Below are positions 7,855-16,291 of a DNA stretch of 36,255 bases, one piece after another; position 1 is the first letter of the stretch, and each line of letters starts with the position of its first letter. The translations under genes and the position numbers were made by a program. The DNA is taken from assembly GCA_038213135.1 (NCBI GenBank), contig JBBQTQ010000017.1, forward strand, positions 1 through 36,255. The letters run 5' to 3'. The notes beneath the pieces are model-generated. The model made no database searches. It saw only the letters and a list, made by a program, of their open reading frames with translations, and was not told the origin of the DNA. This DNA comes from JBBQTQ01 sp038213135 (GTDB lineage: Bacteria > Actinomycetota > Thermoleophilia > Gaiellales > Gaiellaceae).

Positions 7855-8366
7855 GGGGAGGCCGGCAGCGCGACCTGAGTCGTCCGCGGCCCCGACATGA
7901 ACGTCTTCCGGAAGTAGACGATCGGGAGCTGCGACGGATCGGGCGCAGCGCCGGCCTCGACGAGGCCGGTGAAGACGATGTGGTCGCCGACGACGAGCTC
8001 GTCGCGCGTCGCGCATTCGGCCCACGCGAGCGCGTGCTCGTGCAGCACCGGCATCCCGCCGAGCCCCGGCCGCCACGACACCCCGTCGAACTTTTCCTCC
8101 GCTTTCGAGGCGAAGACGCGGCAGAGGTCCTCGCAGTTGGAGTGCATGAAGTTGACGACGAAGCGCCGCGAGTGCTTGAGCGCGGGCAGCGTGCGCGATT
8201 CCAGATCGACGCACACGAGCAGGATCGGAGGATCGGCCGACACGCTCGTCACGGCGCTCGTGGTCAAGCCGCGGGGACGGCCGTCTCCGTCGAGCGCAGT
8301 GACGATCGCCACCCCGGTCGGGAGGGCGGCCATGATGTCGAAGAACTCGTGCCGGTCGAGCGCCAC
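7851..8366 (-). CDS. Flavin reductase (HpaC/flavin reductase-like domain)
   Basis: 171 aa from the GTG at 8366, which begins 1 nt after the UbiD stop; a TTG 18 nt upstream in frame (8384) is a less likely start. The flavin reductase-like fold is recognisable: MAALPTGVAIVTALDG, the TTSAVTSVSADPPILLVCVD block that contacts FMN, and RRFVVNFMH. These enzymes use NAD(P)H to make free FMNH2/FADH2 for two-component monooxygenases. The nearest possible consumers are the LLM monooxygenase at 25007 and UbiX at 26086, which need reduced FMN and lie in another operon with the same promoter motif. The gene overlaps the decayed acyl-CoA dehydrogenase by 4 nt. Confidence 0.88.
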   Translation of the reverse strand: MALDRHEFFDIMAALPTGVAIVTALDGDGRPRGLTTSAVTSVSADPPILLVCVDLESRTLPALKHSRRFVVNFMHSNCEDLCRVFASKAEEKFDGVSWRPGLGGMPVLHEHALAWAECATRDELVVGDHIVFTGLVEAGAAPDPSQLPIVYFRKTFMSGPRTTQVALPASP

Positions 8367-8367
8367 C

Positions 8368-9996
8368 TCAGGCGCTACCCGCAACCCGTGCCCGAATCCG
8401 CTCGATCGCGTCGAGCTCCCACTGGCGTGGCTCGCTCCGCGGCTCCCACTCGGTGCGGTGCTCGGGCACCTTGATCAGGGCGTCGATCAGCACCTGCTGG
8501 CCGTACGCACGCCAGCCCAGCGGGCCAGGGATCCCGGACGGGTCACCCCAGGCGCAGAGGCCGTCCTTGATCAGGATCGAGTCCCGCGACGGCTGCGCAC
8601 GCGTCCCGAGAGCCCAGATCACGTCGCGAAGGCTGTACGGGTCGATGTCCGGGCCGACACAGATGTAGTACTTCGAGCCGTTCCCGATGTAGCCGTGCGG
8701 GCACGCATAGAGCGCCGTCAGCACCTGCTTGCCGTAATGCGGCGGCTTCTCGAGTCCGTCCACCTCGGTCTGCACGACGATCGTCTCGAGGTCGTACGAG
8801 ACGACGTCCTTCACGAGGTAGTCGTTCGCGCGCAGGTAGTGGAGCGCCTCGGCCTCGAAGAAGATGTCCGCGAACGCGGTGTGCGGACCTTCGTGGTTCA
8901 TCCCCGAGCCCGACCACGTCGTCATCCACATCGGGTTCCGCCGGTGCGTGATCGCGTTGATCTTGAAGACCGGCATCAGGTGGTTCCCGAGCAGGTGCCC
9001 CTGATAGACGCCCTCCGCGTATTTCGGGACGAAGTAGTCTTCGGGAAGGAATTCGCCCTCGAGCACGAACTCGGCGCTCGCCGGCACCATCAGGCCGGGA
9101 ATCGTCTCGGCCTCGACGACCTCGACCGGCTGTCCGTCGAAGCCGCCGACGACGGCGTACTCGTCGACGCCGTCCTTAGGCCAGACGAGCCCGCTGCGGA
9201 CGGCGGAGACGGCGGCGATCGAAGGCTGCGGGCACATCGCGTAGGCGGCCGGCATCGGCTTGTCGAAGCGCCGGAAGTTGTCGCGGTAGTAGCGGCCCCC
9301 GTCGCTCGCGATCGGGCCGTCGTAGATCATCGCCGCGCACATGTAGCGCTTGCGCCTGTCCTCGGGCAGCGGCTTCTCGGGATCGCCATCGTCCCACTCG
9401 TAGAAGCCGGCGCGCCAGATGCCGAGGTCGTGCGTGTTCGTCTCGGGGTCGTGGATGATGAAGCTTCCGCCGCCGCACGGGCTCCACGGCACCGTCTCGA
9501 ACTCGACCCAGTTCCGCGGCAGCTGCTCGTAGCTGTTCACGTCGTCGCCGAGGATGACCACCTCCTTGCACGGCGCCTGGTCGCGCGGCACGACGACGGG
9601 GTCGATCAGGTTGCTCTTCAGGTTCGCGAGCTTCTCGGTCAGCGCCTCCTTGTCGGCGACGCCGGAGAGCCGGAGCATTCGCTCCCGCGTAGCCCAGGGG
9701 TTGATCACGACGGGAATGTCGGGCCGGTTGTTCACCGGCTGCTCGATCATGCCGATCGGGCGGTTCGGCAGCGTGTGCAGGTAACGCGACGCCGCCCGCA
9801 GCTCGGTCTCCATCTGCTTGCCGTTCGCGCCGGCGCAGTTGAAGATCCGGACATGCTCCTCCCGGAGCTCCGGCGGCACCGCATCGACGATCGAGCTCGG
9901 GTCTCCCGCCTTGATCGGAGTCGTAAAGCGGACGACGTTGTCGACCGCCTCCTCGTCCGCTAGCCACTCACGAAAGGACTTCCATGGGAACGGCAT
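8368..9996 (-). CDS. UbiD-family prenylated-FMN decarboxylase
   Basis: 542 aa, within the usual range for the family. Recognisable UbiD blocks are the N-terminal MPFPWKSFREWLADEE, a central KEVVILGDDVNSYEQLP, PCGGGSFIIHDPET, and the highly typical VPASAEFVLEGEFLPED at about 304-320. Members decarboxylate (or carboxylate) aromatic and unsaturated acids with prFMN made by UbiX. The start at 9996 overlaps the upstream ADC-like gene by 29 nt, more than other junctions here, but no later start keeps the conserved N-terminus. With no ubiquinone genes and a catabolic context, I infer an aromatic-acid or dienoic-acid decarboxylase. The matching UbiX is at 26086-26664. Confidence 0.92.
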   Translation of the reverse strand: MPFPWKSFREWLADEEAVDNVVRFTTPIKAGDPSSIVDAVPPELREEHVRIFNCAGANGKQMETELRAASRYLHTLPNRPIGMIEQPVNNRPDIPVVINPWATRERMLRLSGVADKEALTEKLANLKSNLIDPVVVPRDQAPCKEVVILGDDVNSYEQLPRNWVEFETVPWSPCGGGSFIIHDPETNTHDLGIWRAGFYEWDDGDPEKPLPEDRRKRYMCAAMIYDGPIASDGGRYYRDNFRRFDKPMPAAYAMCPQPSIAAVSAVRSGLVWPKDGVDEYAVVGGFDGQPVEVVEAETIPGLMVPASAEFVLEGEFLPEDYFVPKYAEGVYQGHLLGNHLMPVFKINAITHRRNPMWMTTWSGSGMNHEGPHTAFADIFFEAEALHYLRANDYLVKDVVSYDLETIVVQTEVDGLEKPPHYGKQVLTALYACPHGYIGNGSKYYICVGPDIDPYSLRDVIWALGTRAQPSRDSILIKDGLCAWGDPSGIPGPLGWRAYGQQVLIDALIKVPEHRTEWEPRSEPRQWELDAIERIRARVAGSA

Positions 9997-10837
9997 CGTC
10001 CGCCTTCGTGTAGTCGTGGATGAGTTTCGTGCCTTCGATCCGGAAGCCGACGGGGATGATGTAGGCGCCGAGGATCTCCTTCGGCGCGATCCGCGTGTGC
10101 TCCTCGAAGAGCGCCGGGTGGTACGTGAGGTCGCCGTCGCCCGACCAGATCTCGCCAAAGGACAGGTTGCTCGAGACGGTCTGGATCAACTGGTGCGCTA
10201 CGGGGCGACTCTTGTCGGTCACGTCGGCGCTCGGGAAGTGGATCGTGTGGAAGAGGTCGGTGCCGAACGGCTTGGGCAGTGCGTCAGGCGTGATCTGCTC
10301 GCGCACGGTGATCGACGCGGTGACGAGGCGCTCGCCGTGCGACTCGCAGACGGCCGCGTACTTCGAGCCGGGGCCGCAGGCCTGCATGCCGGGGTTGAGC
10401 GCGTGCAGGTGCCGGTTCGTCGTGCCCATCGCGACCATGCCGAACTTCTTCGGGAAGCCCATGAACCAGCCGCGGGCGAGGCTGAAGTCCTTGTCGACCC
10501 AGATGTAGACGACGCGCTGGCCCTCGGTCCCGTCGCAGGAGCAGCGGACGCCGATCAGGCACTCGGTGTACAGGCAGCGCTCCGGGTTGACGCCGAGCAT
10601 GCCCTCGTTGCCCGCCCAGAGGCCCTGCCAGTCACCGAACCAGACGTACGCGACGTCCGGCTCCTCCGTGGAGAGCTCGAGCGGCTCCGGCAGGAGCTTC
10701 GCGATCTCGTCGGGGTCCGTGCGGTACTGGACGGCGAGGACGTCGACGCCGAAGTTCCACGGCGGGCCCCCGGCAATCTGCACGGTCCCGTCGGGCGAGA
10801 ACGGGACGGAGTAGCCCTTCAGGTCTTCGAGACTCAT
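9968..10837 (-). CDS. Acetoacetate decarboxylase-fold protein
   Basis: 289 aa. The ADC motif is present: FMGFPKKFG with the lysine pair K130/K131, where K130 aligns with the Schiff-base lysine of acetoacetate decarboxylase, and YTECLIGVRC with E92 in the expected place for the catalytic glutamate. The acidic residue normally just before the PKK motif is replaced by hydrophobic residues (GWFMG). ADC-fold proteins include decarboxylases and also aldolase/dehydratases and cyclases, so the reaction is uncertain. It is the first gene after the shared-type promoter at 10874-10902, with a GAGGGGAGGCGAATCC leader giving a strong ribosome site. It pairs with UbiD, so a 2- or 3-oxo acid produced in the same route is a reasonable substrate guess. 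Confidence 0.85.
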   Translation of the reverse strand: MSLEDLKGYSVPFSPDGTVQIAGGPPWNFGVDVLAVQYRTDPDEIAKLLPEPLELSTEEPDVAYVWFGDWQGLWAGNEGMLGVNPERCLYTECLIGVRCSCDGTEGQRVVYIWVDKDFSLARGWFMGFPKKFGMVAMGTTNRHLHALNPGMQACGPGSKYAAVCESHGERLVTASITVREQITPDALPKPFGTDLFHTIHFPSADVTDKSRPVAHQLIQTVSSNLSFGEIWSGDGDLTYHPALFEEHTRIAPKEILGAYIIPVGFRIEGTKLIHDYTKADDAVPMEVLS

Positions 10838-10873
10838 GGATTCGCCTCCCCTCTGGTTGATCCGGTCCCGGCG

Positions 10874-10902
10874 ATGATCGTCGCGGTGGTCATAGCTGTC
10901 AA
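10874..10902 (-). promoter_or_regulatory. Shared-type promoter of the ADC-UbiD operon
   Basis: On the minus strand TTGACA (10902-10897) is separated by exactly 17 nt from GATCAT (10879-10874), which matches TATAAT at 4 of 6 positions. The -35 is extended as TTGACAGCTAT and the -10 as GATCATCG. The ATG follows 36 nt later. Nearly the same element precedes the genes at 14947 and 25007. Confidence 0.8.
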
Positions 10903-10921
10903 TTGACGATCTGTGCTCAAA

Positions 10922-11398
10922 TCATTCCTGTTCTTCAAGTAGGCGCATCTCGGTCAGCCCGAGCTGACGCAGCTGCGCGGCCAGGTCGAAATAGACCGTC
11001 TCGTTCGTCATCCGGTCGCCGTCGAAGCGGTAGAAGACGGCAGCGCGGACGTCGATCCGGCGGCCGGTCGGCGGCAGCCCCAAGCCCTCGCCGCGATGCG
11101 TCCCGGTCTGGCGGCCCTCGACGATGACGGCGTCGTCGGCATGGTGGACGCGCTCGACGACGAGCTCGAGGTCGGGGAACGCCGTCGTGAGCTCGGCGAG
11201 GTGGGCGCGTACCTGCTCGGGCGTCGGATGCGTCAGCTCCTGCCCCGGCGCCTTCGTGAACTCGAGCGGGACGACGTCGTAGGTCGCGTGCCCGTCAGCG
11301 AAGACGGCGACCGCGGCGTCGAGGTCGGCGCCGTGCACCTCGCCGCGGATGTGCTCCTGGACGGTCGCCCAGCGCCGCTCGCGCAGGTCACCGATCAC
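10922..11398 (-). CDS. SnoaL-like (NTF2-fold) protein, copy 1
   Basis: 158 aa from a GTG that overlaps the permease stop (GTGA at 11395-11398). The SnoaL/NTF2-like pattern is clear: an N-terminal helix with the HIRGEVHGADLDAAVAVFAD segment, the strand LVVERVHHADDAVIVEG, and AAVFYRFDGDRMTNETVYFD. It is a paralogue of the protein at 19376-19813, sharing HHADDAVIVEG and VFYRFDGDR. SnoaL-like proteins include cyclases, isomerases, hydrolases and small binding proteins, so the function is open. Being the last gene of a ribose-type ABC operon suggests action on the imported compound. Confidence 0.82.
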   Translation of the reverse strand: MIGDLRERRWATVQEHIRGEVHGADLDAAVAVFADGHATYDVVPLEFTKAPGQELTHPTPEQVRAHLAELTTAFPDLELVVERVHHADDAVIVEGRQTGTHRGEGLGLPPTGRRIDVRAAVFYRFDGDRMTNETVYFDLAAQLRQLGLTEMRLLEEQE

Positions 11399-12411
11399 CG
11401 GCGCCGGCGGTAGCGGAGCCGGTCGACGAGCAGCGCGAAGATCAGCACGACGCCCGTGATGAAGCCGTTCCAGTACGAGCTGATGTCGAGACGCGTCAGC
11501 CCGTTCGAGAGGACGCCGAGGAAGAGCACGCCGAGGAACGTCCCGAGCATCGTGCCACTGCCGCCCATGAAGCTCGTACCGCCGATCAGGACGGCGGCCG
11601 TCGCGCTGAGGATGATGAGCTGCCCGGCGTTCGGGTCGGACGCCTGCAGGTGCGCCGACTCGAGGAAGCCGGCCGCCGCGGCGACCCCGGCAGCGATCCC
11701 GTAGACGAGGAGCCGCACGAGCACGACGTTGATGCCCGCCAGCCGGGCGGCCTCTTGGTTGCCGCCGGTCGCGTAGATCATCCGCCCGAAGCCGGTGTAG
11801 CGGAGCACAAGCGCGCTGACGGCCAGCAGCCCGACCGAGATGATCACCACCCACGGGACGGAGCCGACGCCGCCCGACCCGATCGCCGCGAGCGACCCGT
11901 TCCCGAGCAGCGACTCCGTCTGACCCTGCGTCAGCACGAGCGCAAGAGCCGTGAACGCGCCGCCGGTGCCGAGCGTGACGACGAGGAACGACAGGCCCGT
12001 CTTCGCGATCAGCAGTCCGTTCGTCAGCGCGCCGACGACGACGCCGCTAGCGACCACGATCACGATCGTCAGCGGCACAGCGACGCCTCGGGAGATCAGC
12101 TCCCACGTAGCGATGCCCGACAGCCCGAGCATCCCGCCCATCGAGAGATCGAGCCCGCCGACGATCAGCACGAACGTGAGTCCGACGGCGACCACCATCA
12201 GCACGGCCTCCTGGGACAGGATGATGCTGAAGTTGTTCCAGGTGGCGAAGTTCTTCTGCGTCGCGGAGAGGTAGGCGATCATCGCGACGAGGACGACGCC
12301 GACGCCCGCGTACTGCAGCGCGATCCGCTTCGCCGCGTCGAGCGCGCGCCGCGCGAGCGCACCGCGGTCGGCGGGGTCGCCGACGCGTGTCTCGTCGGCC
12401 ACGCCGGACAC
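11395..12411 (-). CDS. Ribose/xylose-type ABC transporter permease (RbsC family)
   Basis: 338 aa integral membrane protein with about eight to ten hydrophobic helices after a 30-residue cytoplasmic tail. The family block SQEAVLMVVAVGLTFVLIVG followed by GLDLSMGGMLGLSG is diagnostic of RbsC/XylH/AraH permeases, and YATGGNQEAARLAGINV is the cytoplasmic ATPase-contact loop. The GTG start directly abuts the TAG of the ATPase gene with no spacer, and the end overlaps the SnoaL-like gene by 4 nt. It forms the pore for the binding protein and double ATPase encoded upstream. Confidence 0.93.
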   Translation of the reverse strand: MSGVADETRVGDPADRGALARRALDAAKRIALQYAGVGVVLVAMIAYLSATQKNFATWNNFSIILSQEAVLMVVAVGLTFVLIVGGLDLSMGGMLGLSGIATWELISRGVAVPLTIVIVVASGVVVGALTNGLLIAKTGLSFLVVTLGTGGAFTALALVLTQGQTESLLGNGSLAAIGSGGVGSVPWVVIISVGLLAVSALVLRYTGFGRMIYATGGNQEAARLAGINVVLVRLLVYGIAAGVAAAAGFLESAHLQASDPNAGQLIILSATAAVLIGGTSFMGGSGTMLGTFLGVLFLGVLSNGLTRLDISSYWNGFITGVVLIFALLVDRLRYRRRR

Positions 12412-13908
12412 CTACGCCACCGCCGCCAGCCGCGTGGCGCCGGCCGCGAGCCGCACGACGGCCTCCTCGGTCGCCTCCGCGCGGCTCAGCTTGCCGACGA
12501 GCTCGCCCTCGCAGAGCACGAGGATCCGGTCCGCGAGGCCGAGCAGCTCGGGCAGGTCGGACGTGACAAGTAGCACCGCCGCCCCGTGCTCGACGAGCTC
12601 GGCGATCAGCCGGTAGATCTCCTCGCGCGCGCCGACGTCGACGCCGCGGGTCGGCTCGTCGAGCAAGAGCACGCGCGGCGAGATCCCGGCGCAGCGCGCG
12701 AAGACAACCTTCTGCTGGTTGCCGCCGGAGAGCGTCGCGACGTCCTGGTCGACGCTCGCACAGCGGATGTCGAACCGCCGCACCGCCCGCTTCGCGCGCG
12801 TGCGCTCGGGCTGCGCGTGCCGGAGTGACATGCCGCGCCAACCCGGCATGGCGATGTTCTCGTAGATCGGCGCGCCGAGCACCAGCCCCTGGTGGCGCCG
12901 GTCCTCCGGGACAAGCGCGACGCCGGCCGCGAGCGCGGCCGTGACGGAACCGTTCCGCAGCTCCTGCTCCCCCACCCGCACGCGGCCCCCGTGACGGCCG
13001 CGCGCGCCCACGATCGTCTCCAGCAGCTCGCTTCGCCCGGAGCCGACGAGACCGGCGACGCCGACGATCTCCCCCGCCCGCACCGTCAAGCTCACGCCGT
13101 GGCGGCTCCGGTCGGTGACGAGATCTTCCACTGCGAGCTCCACACCGCCCGGCTCGACCGTCGCCTTGTGGAAGAAGCCGCTCAGCTCGCGCCCAACCAT
13201 CAGGCGCGTCAGCGCGTCGTCGTCGAGCTCGTCGCGCAGCAGCTCGCCGGCGACGCGGCCGTCGCGCAGGACGACCGCACGGTGCGCGAGTCGCTGGATC
13301 TCGCGCAGCCGCTGCGCGATGAAGACGACCGCCGCACCTTCGGCGCAGAGCTCCTCGACGAGCCGGTAGAGCTGCTCCGGGGCGGGGAGGCGCGTCGTCG
13401 CCTCGTCGAGAATCAGGACGCGTGGCTCGACGGCGAGCGCCTTCGCCAGTTCGACCAACTCGCGCCGCCCCGGCGCCAGCGTGTGGAACGGCTGCTGCGG
13501 CGAGACGTCGCCGAGCCCCACGCGCGCGAGGTGCGGCGCGGCCGCCCGCGCGAACACCTCGCGGTTCACGAAGGAGCCCGGCCGCCGGATCGCCGGCAGG
13601 ACGACGTTCTCCGCCACCGACAGCTGCGGAACCGCCGTCAGCTCCTGCGTGACGATCGCGATGCCCGCGTCGAGCGCATCCCGCGGCCGCGCGAACGCGA
13701 CGGGCTCCCCATCCAGCTCGATCGTCCCCGCGTCCGGCTGGATGACCCCGGCGAGGATCCGGGCGAGCGTCGACTTCCCCGAGCCGTTCTCGCCCGCCAG
13801 CGCCAGAATCTCGCCCTCGCGGACGCCGAGATCGACGTCCGCGAGGGCCTGAACTGCGCCGAAGCGCTTGAAGATCCCGCGCGCGCCAACCAACGCGCGG
13901 TCGCTCAC
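12412..13908 (-). CDS. Ribose-type ABC transporter double ATPase (RbsA/MglA family)
   Basis: 498 aa with two fused nucleotide-binding domains. Domain 1 has an intact Walker A (GENGSGKST, 39-47) and Walker B (VLILDEATT), but its signature is LAPGRRE at 144-150 instead of an LSxGE/Q type, and the H-loop histidine is Q199 (FIAQRL instead of FISHRL). Domain 2 has the family-typical degenerate Walker A GLVGSGRSE (286-294) and a good signature LSGGNQQK (393-400). One composite site is therefore probably dead and the other lacks its switch histidine. The GTG start lies 4 nt after the binding-protein stop. Sugar-type importers of this family also carry autoinducers, purines and other polar compounds. 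Confidence 0.92.
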   Translation of the reverse strand: MSDRALVGARGIFKRFGAVQALADVDLGVREGEILALAGENGSGKSTLARILAGVIQPDAGTIELDGEPVAFARPRDALDAGIAIVTQELTAVPQLSVAENVVLPAIRRPGSFVNREVFARAAAPHLARVGLGDVSPQQPFHTLAPGRRELVELAKALAVEPRVLILDEATTRLPAPEQLYRLVEELCAEGAAVVFIAQRLREIQRLAHRAVVLRDGRVAGELLRDELDDDALTRLMVGRELSGFFHKATVEPGGVELAVEDLVTDRSRHGVSLTVRAGEIVGVAGLVGSGRSELLETIVGARGRHGGRVRVGEQELRNGSVTAALAAGVALVPEDRRHQGLVLGAPIYENIAMPGWRGMSLRHAQPERTRAKRAVRRFDIRCASVDQDVATLSGGNQQKVVFARCAGISPRVLLLDEPTRGVDVGAREEIYRLIAELVEHGAAVLLVTSDLPELLGLADRILVLCEGELVGKLSRAEATEEAVVRLAAGATRLAAVA

Positions 13909-13912
13909 GCCG

Positions 13913-14947
13913 CTACGGGTTCTTCCCGATCTTCACGAACGACTTGCCGTGGATCGTGAAGATCTTCGTCGTGAAGGGCAACTTCGGGAGATCCGTCCAC
14001 GAAACCCACTTCGACGCGTTGTTTGCGTCGATGCGCGTGACCGGCACATAGATGTTCATGGGCATCTCAACCTTGCAGACAGCGTTTTGGGCCGCCCACG
14101 CGGTGGCGTGCGCGAGCGCTTCCGGATGGAGGTTCCAGACCGCCGATTCGATGCCACTCTTGATCATCGCGACGTTCGGTGGGTCTCCGTTGATGGAGAC
14201 GAGCGTCGGGGAGAAGCTCGAGTCGAAGACGGACGGCGCCGCCAGCGCGAGCGTGTCGTTGAAGATCCAGACGCCCTTCAGCGACGACCCGTATTTCGCC
14301 TTCCAGGCCCCAAGCTGCCTGGCACCGTCGCCAGGCGAGAAACCCGTGGCGATGGGCTTGTCGACCACGTTGAGCCCGAAATTCGCAGCGCCGTCGAGGA
14401 AGCCCTGGTTGCGGGCGGAGAGCACCGGCCCGGCGAAGCCCGGCGCGAGGATGGCCGCCACCTGGCCGGTGCCGACTTTCCTCGCCAGGTAATGCGCGCT
14501 CGCGTAGCCGGCGTCGTAGGGGCTCGAGGCGATGTTCGTCGCGTACGGCCCGCCGATAAAGACGTCCGCGCCGATCAGCTTCACGCCCTTCGCCCGCGCC
14601 GCGTCGAGCGCGGGCTGCACCGACTGCGGATTGACCGGCGCGACGACGAGGACATTGACGCCGGACGAGACCATCGACTGGATGTCGGCGATCTGCTTGT
14701 TCGGGTCGAGGTTCGCCTGGGTCTTCTGGGTCTTGCCTCCGGCCTTCTTGATGTCGGAGGCGATCATCCCGTAGATGAGGTCGTAGTTCGGATCCGGCAG
14801 CGGCTCCGAGAAGCCGAGGTTCACCTTCGTCTTGCATGCCGCGGACGCGGACGCCTTCGCCGCCCCCGTCGGCGAGGCTGCCGCGGTATAGGCAATTGCG
14901 AGTGTGGCGGCCACGACGCCCGCGAGCAGCGTCAGTCTGAGCCTCAT
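13913..14947 (-). CDS. Ribose-type ABC transporter substrate-binding protein (RbsB family)
   Basis: 344 aa exported protein. The ATG at 14947 follows a GGAGGG ribosome site and opens a clear Sec signal peptide: positive MRLRLT, a hydrophobic core to about residue 24, then an alanine-rich cleavage zone AYTAAASPT. No lipobox cysteine is visible. The mature part shows the type-I periplasmic-binding-protein fold, with KQIADIQSMVSSGVNVLVVAPVNP (about 83-106) as the usual RbsB signature followed by PALDAARAKGVKLIGAD. It heads the operon with the ATPase, permease and SnoaL-like protein. A longer upstream frame (start at 15004) is rejected because it would run through the promoter. Confidence 0.92.
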   Translation of the reverse strand: MRLRLTLLAGVVAATLAIAYTAAASPTGAAKASASAACKTKVNLGFSEPLPDPNYDLIYGMIASDIKKAGGKTQKTQANLDPNKQIADIQSMVSSGVNVLVVAPVNPQSVQPALDAARAKGVKLIGADVFIGGPYATNIASSPYDAGYASAHYLARKVGTGQVAAILAPGFAGPVLSARNQGFLDGAANFGLNVVDKPIATGFSPGDGARQLGAWKAKYGSSLKGVWIFNDTLALAAPSVFDSSFSPTLVSINGDPPNVAMIKSGIESAVWNLHPEALAHATAWAAQNAVCKVEMPMNIYVPVTRIDANNASKWVSWTDLPKLPFTTKIFTIHGKSFVKIGKNP

Positions 14948-14986
14948 GATCCCTCCGTTGTCCGTTCGACCTGAACCGTGACGGCG

Positions 14987-15015
14987 ATGATCGTTGGAAA
15001 CCATATAGCTGTCAA
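14987..15015 (-). promoter_or_regulatory. Shared-type promoter of the ribose-type ABC operon
   Basis: On the minus strand TTGACA (15015-15010), a 17-nt spacer and GATCAT (14992-14987). The extended forms TTGACAGCTAT and GATCATCGCCG match the promoter at 10874-10902, and the ATG is 39 nt downstream. The spacer centre differs between the copies, which points to selection on the two ends rather than recent duplication. Confidence 0.8.
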
Positions 15016-15068
15016 GTTCCGATCCGGCGGTATGAGATAACCGTTTGACATACCTCTTGCGAACAAGA

Positions 15069-16154
15069 TCAGTTCTCTCGGCGCACGCGCGGACGGCGGT
15101 CGTCGCGACCCGGCGTCGGAGTTCCCGGCGGCCGCGGCTCGAGCTGCTCGATCGCGTTCGCCCAGAGCTTGCGGAGCTTGACGACTGCCACGTCGGAGCG
15201 GCCTAGACGCTCGTTCGTCCGATCGGCGACGGTGCCCTGGCCGACCATCGCGACGTAGTCCTCCTCCGTGATCGACTCCGGGCGGCGCGCCCCCGTCATC
15301 AGCTCCATGTGCGCCCCGTCCGGCATCACGCGACCGGCCATCGCCCTCGGAACGCGATCGGCGAGCGCCTCCGGGATCACCGTCGCCGAGACGAACATCG
15401 AGTGCTCGTCGTCGACCGGCACCGTCCAGAAGAAGTGGTCGAACTCGACCTCCTCGTCCGAGATCAGCCAGATGGTGATGTGCATGAGGTTCGGGAAGTG
15501 GAACCGCGTCCGCCGCGGGACGCCGGAGCGGGTCGCGGTCACCTCGAGCCCGTACTCCGTCTCCTTCGCCGTCACCTCGGGGATCTCCCCCCAGTGCGGC
15601 TCGGTCGCCTTGTGCACGAAGGACGTGTGCACGGGATCGACGTTGTTCTCGAGGATCTGGAAGTAGTTGACCGGCCAGAGGCCGGGCGGTCGGATGCCCG
15701 CGACCACCCGGACGCCGTCGGCGTCGAGCTCCGGGATCCGCGGCAACTCGGGCGGGTCGCCGGTGCCCATCCACGCGAAGACGAGACCGCCGTACTCCCG
15801 CGCGGGATAGCTCGGGATCCGGACCTTCGCCGCGAAGCTCGATTTCTCCGCTGGTTGGTCGGTGCACTGCCCCACGCCGTCGAACTTCCAGCCGTGGTAG
15901 AAGCAGCGGATCTCCTCGCCCTCGACGAAGCCCGTGTGAAGCCACGTGTACCGGTGCGGGCAGCGGGCGCCGACGATGTAGGGACGGCCGCTCTCGCCGC
16001 GGTAGAGGGTGAGCTCTTCCCCGAGCACGCGGAGCGGGACGGGCTTGCCCGGCTGGAGGTTGCGCGCGACGAAGACCGGCTGCCACACGCGACGGAGCAG
16101 CTGCCCGGCGGGAGCGTCGGGCGCGACGGACTCGACGGGCGCGGTGTATGTCAC
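15069..16154 (-). CDS. Rieske non-heme iron oxygenase, alpha-subunit type
   Basis: 361 aa. The [2Fe-2S] Rieske motif is C65-P-H67 and C84-F-Y-H87. The catalytic iron site reads ENNVDPVHTSFVH with D173, H176 and H181 as the expected ligands. The single-subunit architecture and length resemble phthalate 4,5-dioxygenase or vanillate O-demethylase oxygenases, so ring hydroxylation or O-demethylation of an aromatic acid is likely. The GTG start overlaps the stop of the 46-codon ORF (GTGA at 16151-16154). No ferredoxin or reductase partner is encoded nearby; electrons would have to come from a distant reductase, or unusually from the neighbouring flavoproteins. It is the last gene of the operon starting at 19813. 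Confidence 0.92.
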   Translation of the reverse strand: MTYTAPVESVAPDAPAGQLLRRVWQPVFVARNLQPGKPVPLRVLGEELTLYRGESGRPYIVGARCPHRYTWLHTGFVEGEEIRCFYHGWKFDGVGQCTDQPAEKSSFAAKVRIPSYPAREYGGLVFAWMGTGDPPELPRIPELDADGVRVVAGIRPPGLWPVNYFQILENNVDPVHTSFVHKATEPHWGEIPEVTAKETEYGLEVTATRSGVPRRTRFHFPNLMHITIWLISDEEVEFDHFFWTVPVDDEHSMFVSATVIPEALADRVPRAMAGRVMPDGAHMELMTGARRPESITEEDYVAMVGQGTVADRTNERLGRSDVAVVKLRKLWANAIEQLEPRPPGTPTPGRDDRRPRVRREN

Positions 16155-16291
16155 GCCCGTACGCCCTCGTCGACGGCGATCGTTAGGTCCTTCGGCTCCG
16201 TGTCGAACACGCGGCTATGGTCTCCTCCGCCCCGGATTCCCTCGACCGGACCGCCGACGAGGATGCGCCGCAGCCCCAGCGCCGCGCTCAC
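16151..16291 (-). CDS. Undescribed 46-aa protein between OYE-like and Rieske genes
   Basis: A GTG at 16291 overlaps the stop of the OYE-like gene (GTGA at 16288-16291), and the TGA at 16153-16151 overlaps the Rieske start (GTGA at 16151-16154). The frame fits exactly between its neighbours and matches the junction style of the whole operon, strong evidence that it is translated. The product begins MSAALGLRRILVGGPVEGIR and ends with an acidic-mixed tail, TIAVDEGVRA. There are no cysteines, no membrane segment and no domain I recognise. It could be a small accessory subunit of the Rieske oxygenase, a coupling peptide, or the relic of a larger gene. Confidence 0.65.
   Translation of the reverse strand: MSAALGLRRILVGGPVEGIRGGGDHSRVFDTEPKDLTIAVDEGVRA

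Noticed and set aside
8368..9996. UbiD/UbiX as ubiquinone biosynthesis genes
   Set aside because: No other quinone genes are present, the genes are in catabolic operons, and high-GC actinobacteria normally use menaquinone.
13913..15004. Longer start for the ribose-type binding protein at 15004
   Set aside because: It would place the promoter inside the coding region and put 19 polar residues ahead of an obvious signal peptide.
15045..15072. Another TTGACA followed by GATCAG on the plus strand, similar to the shared promoters
   Set aside because: The spacer is 16 nt, the GCTAT extension is absent, and transcription would run antisense into the Rieske gene with no plus-strand gene downstream.
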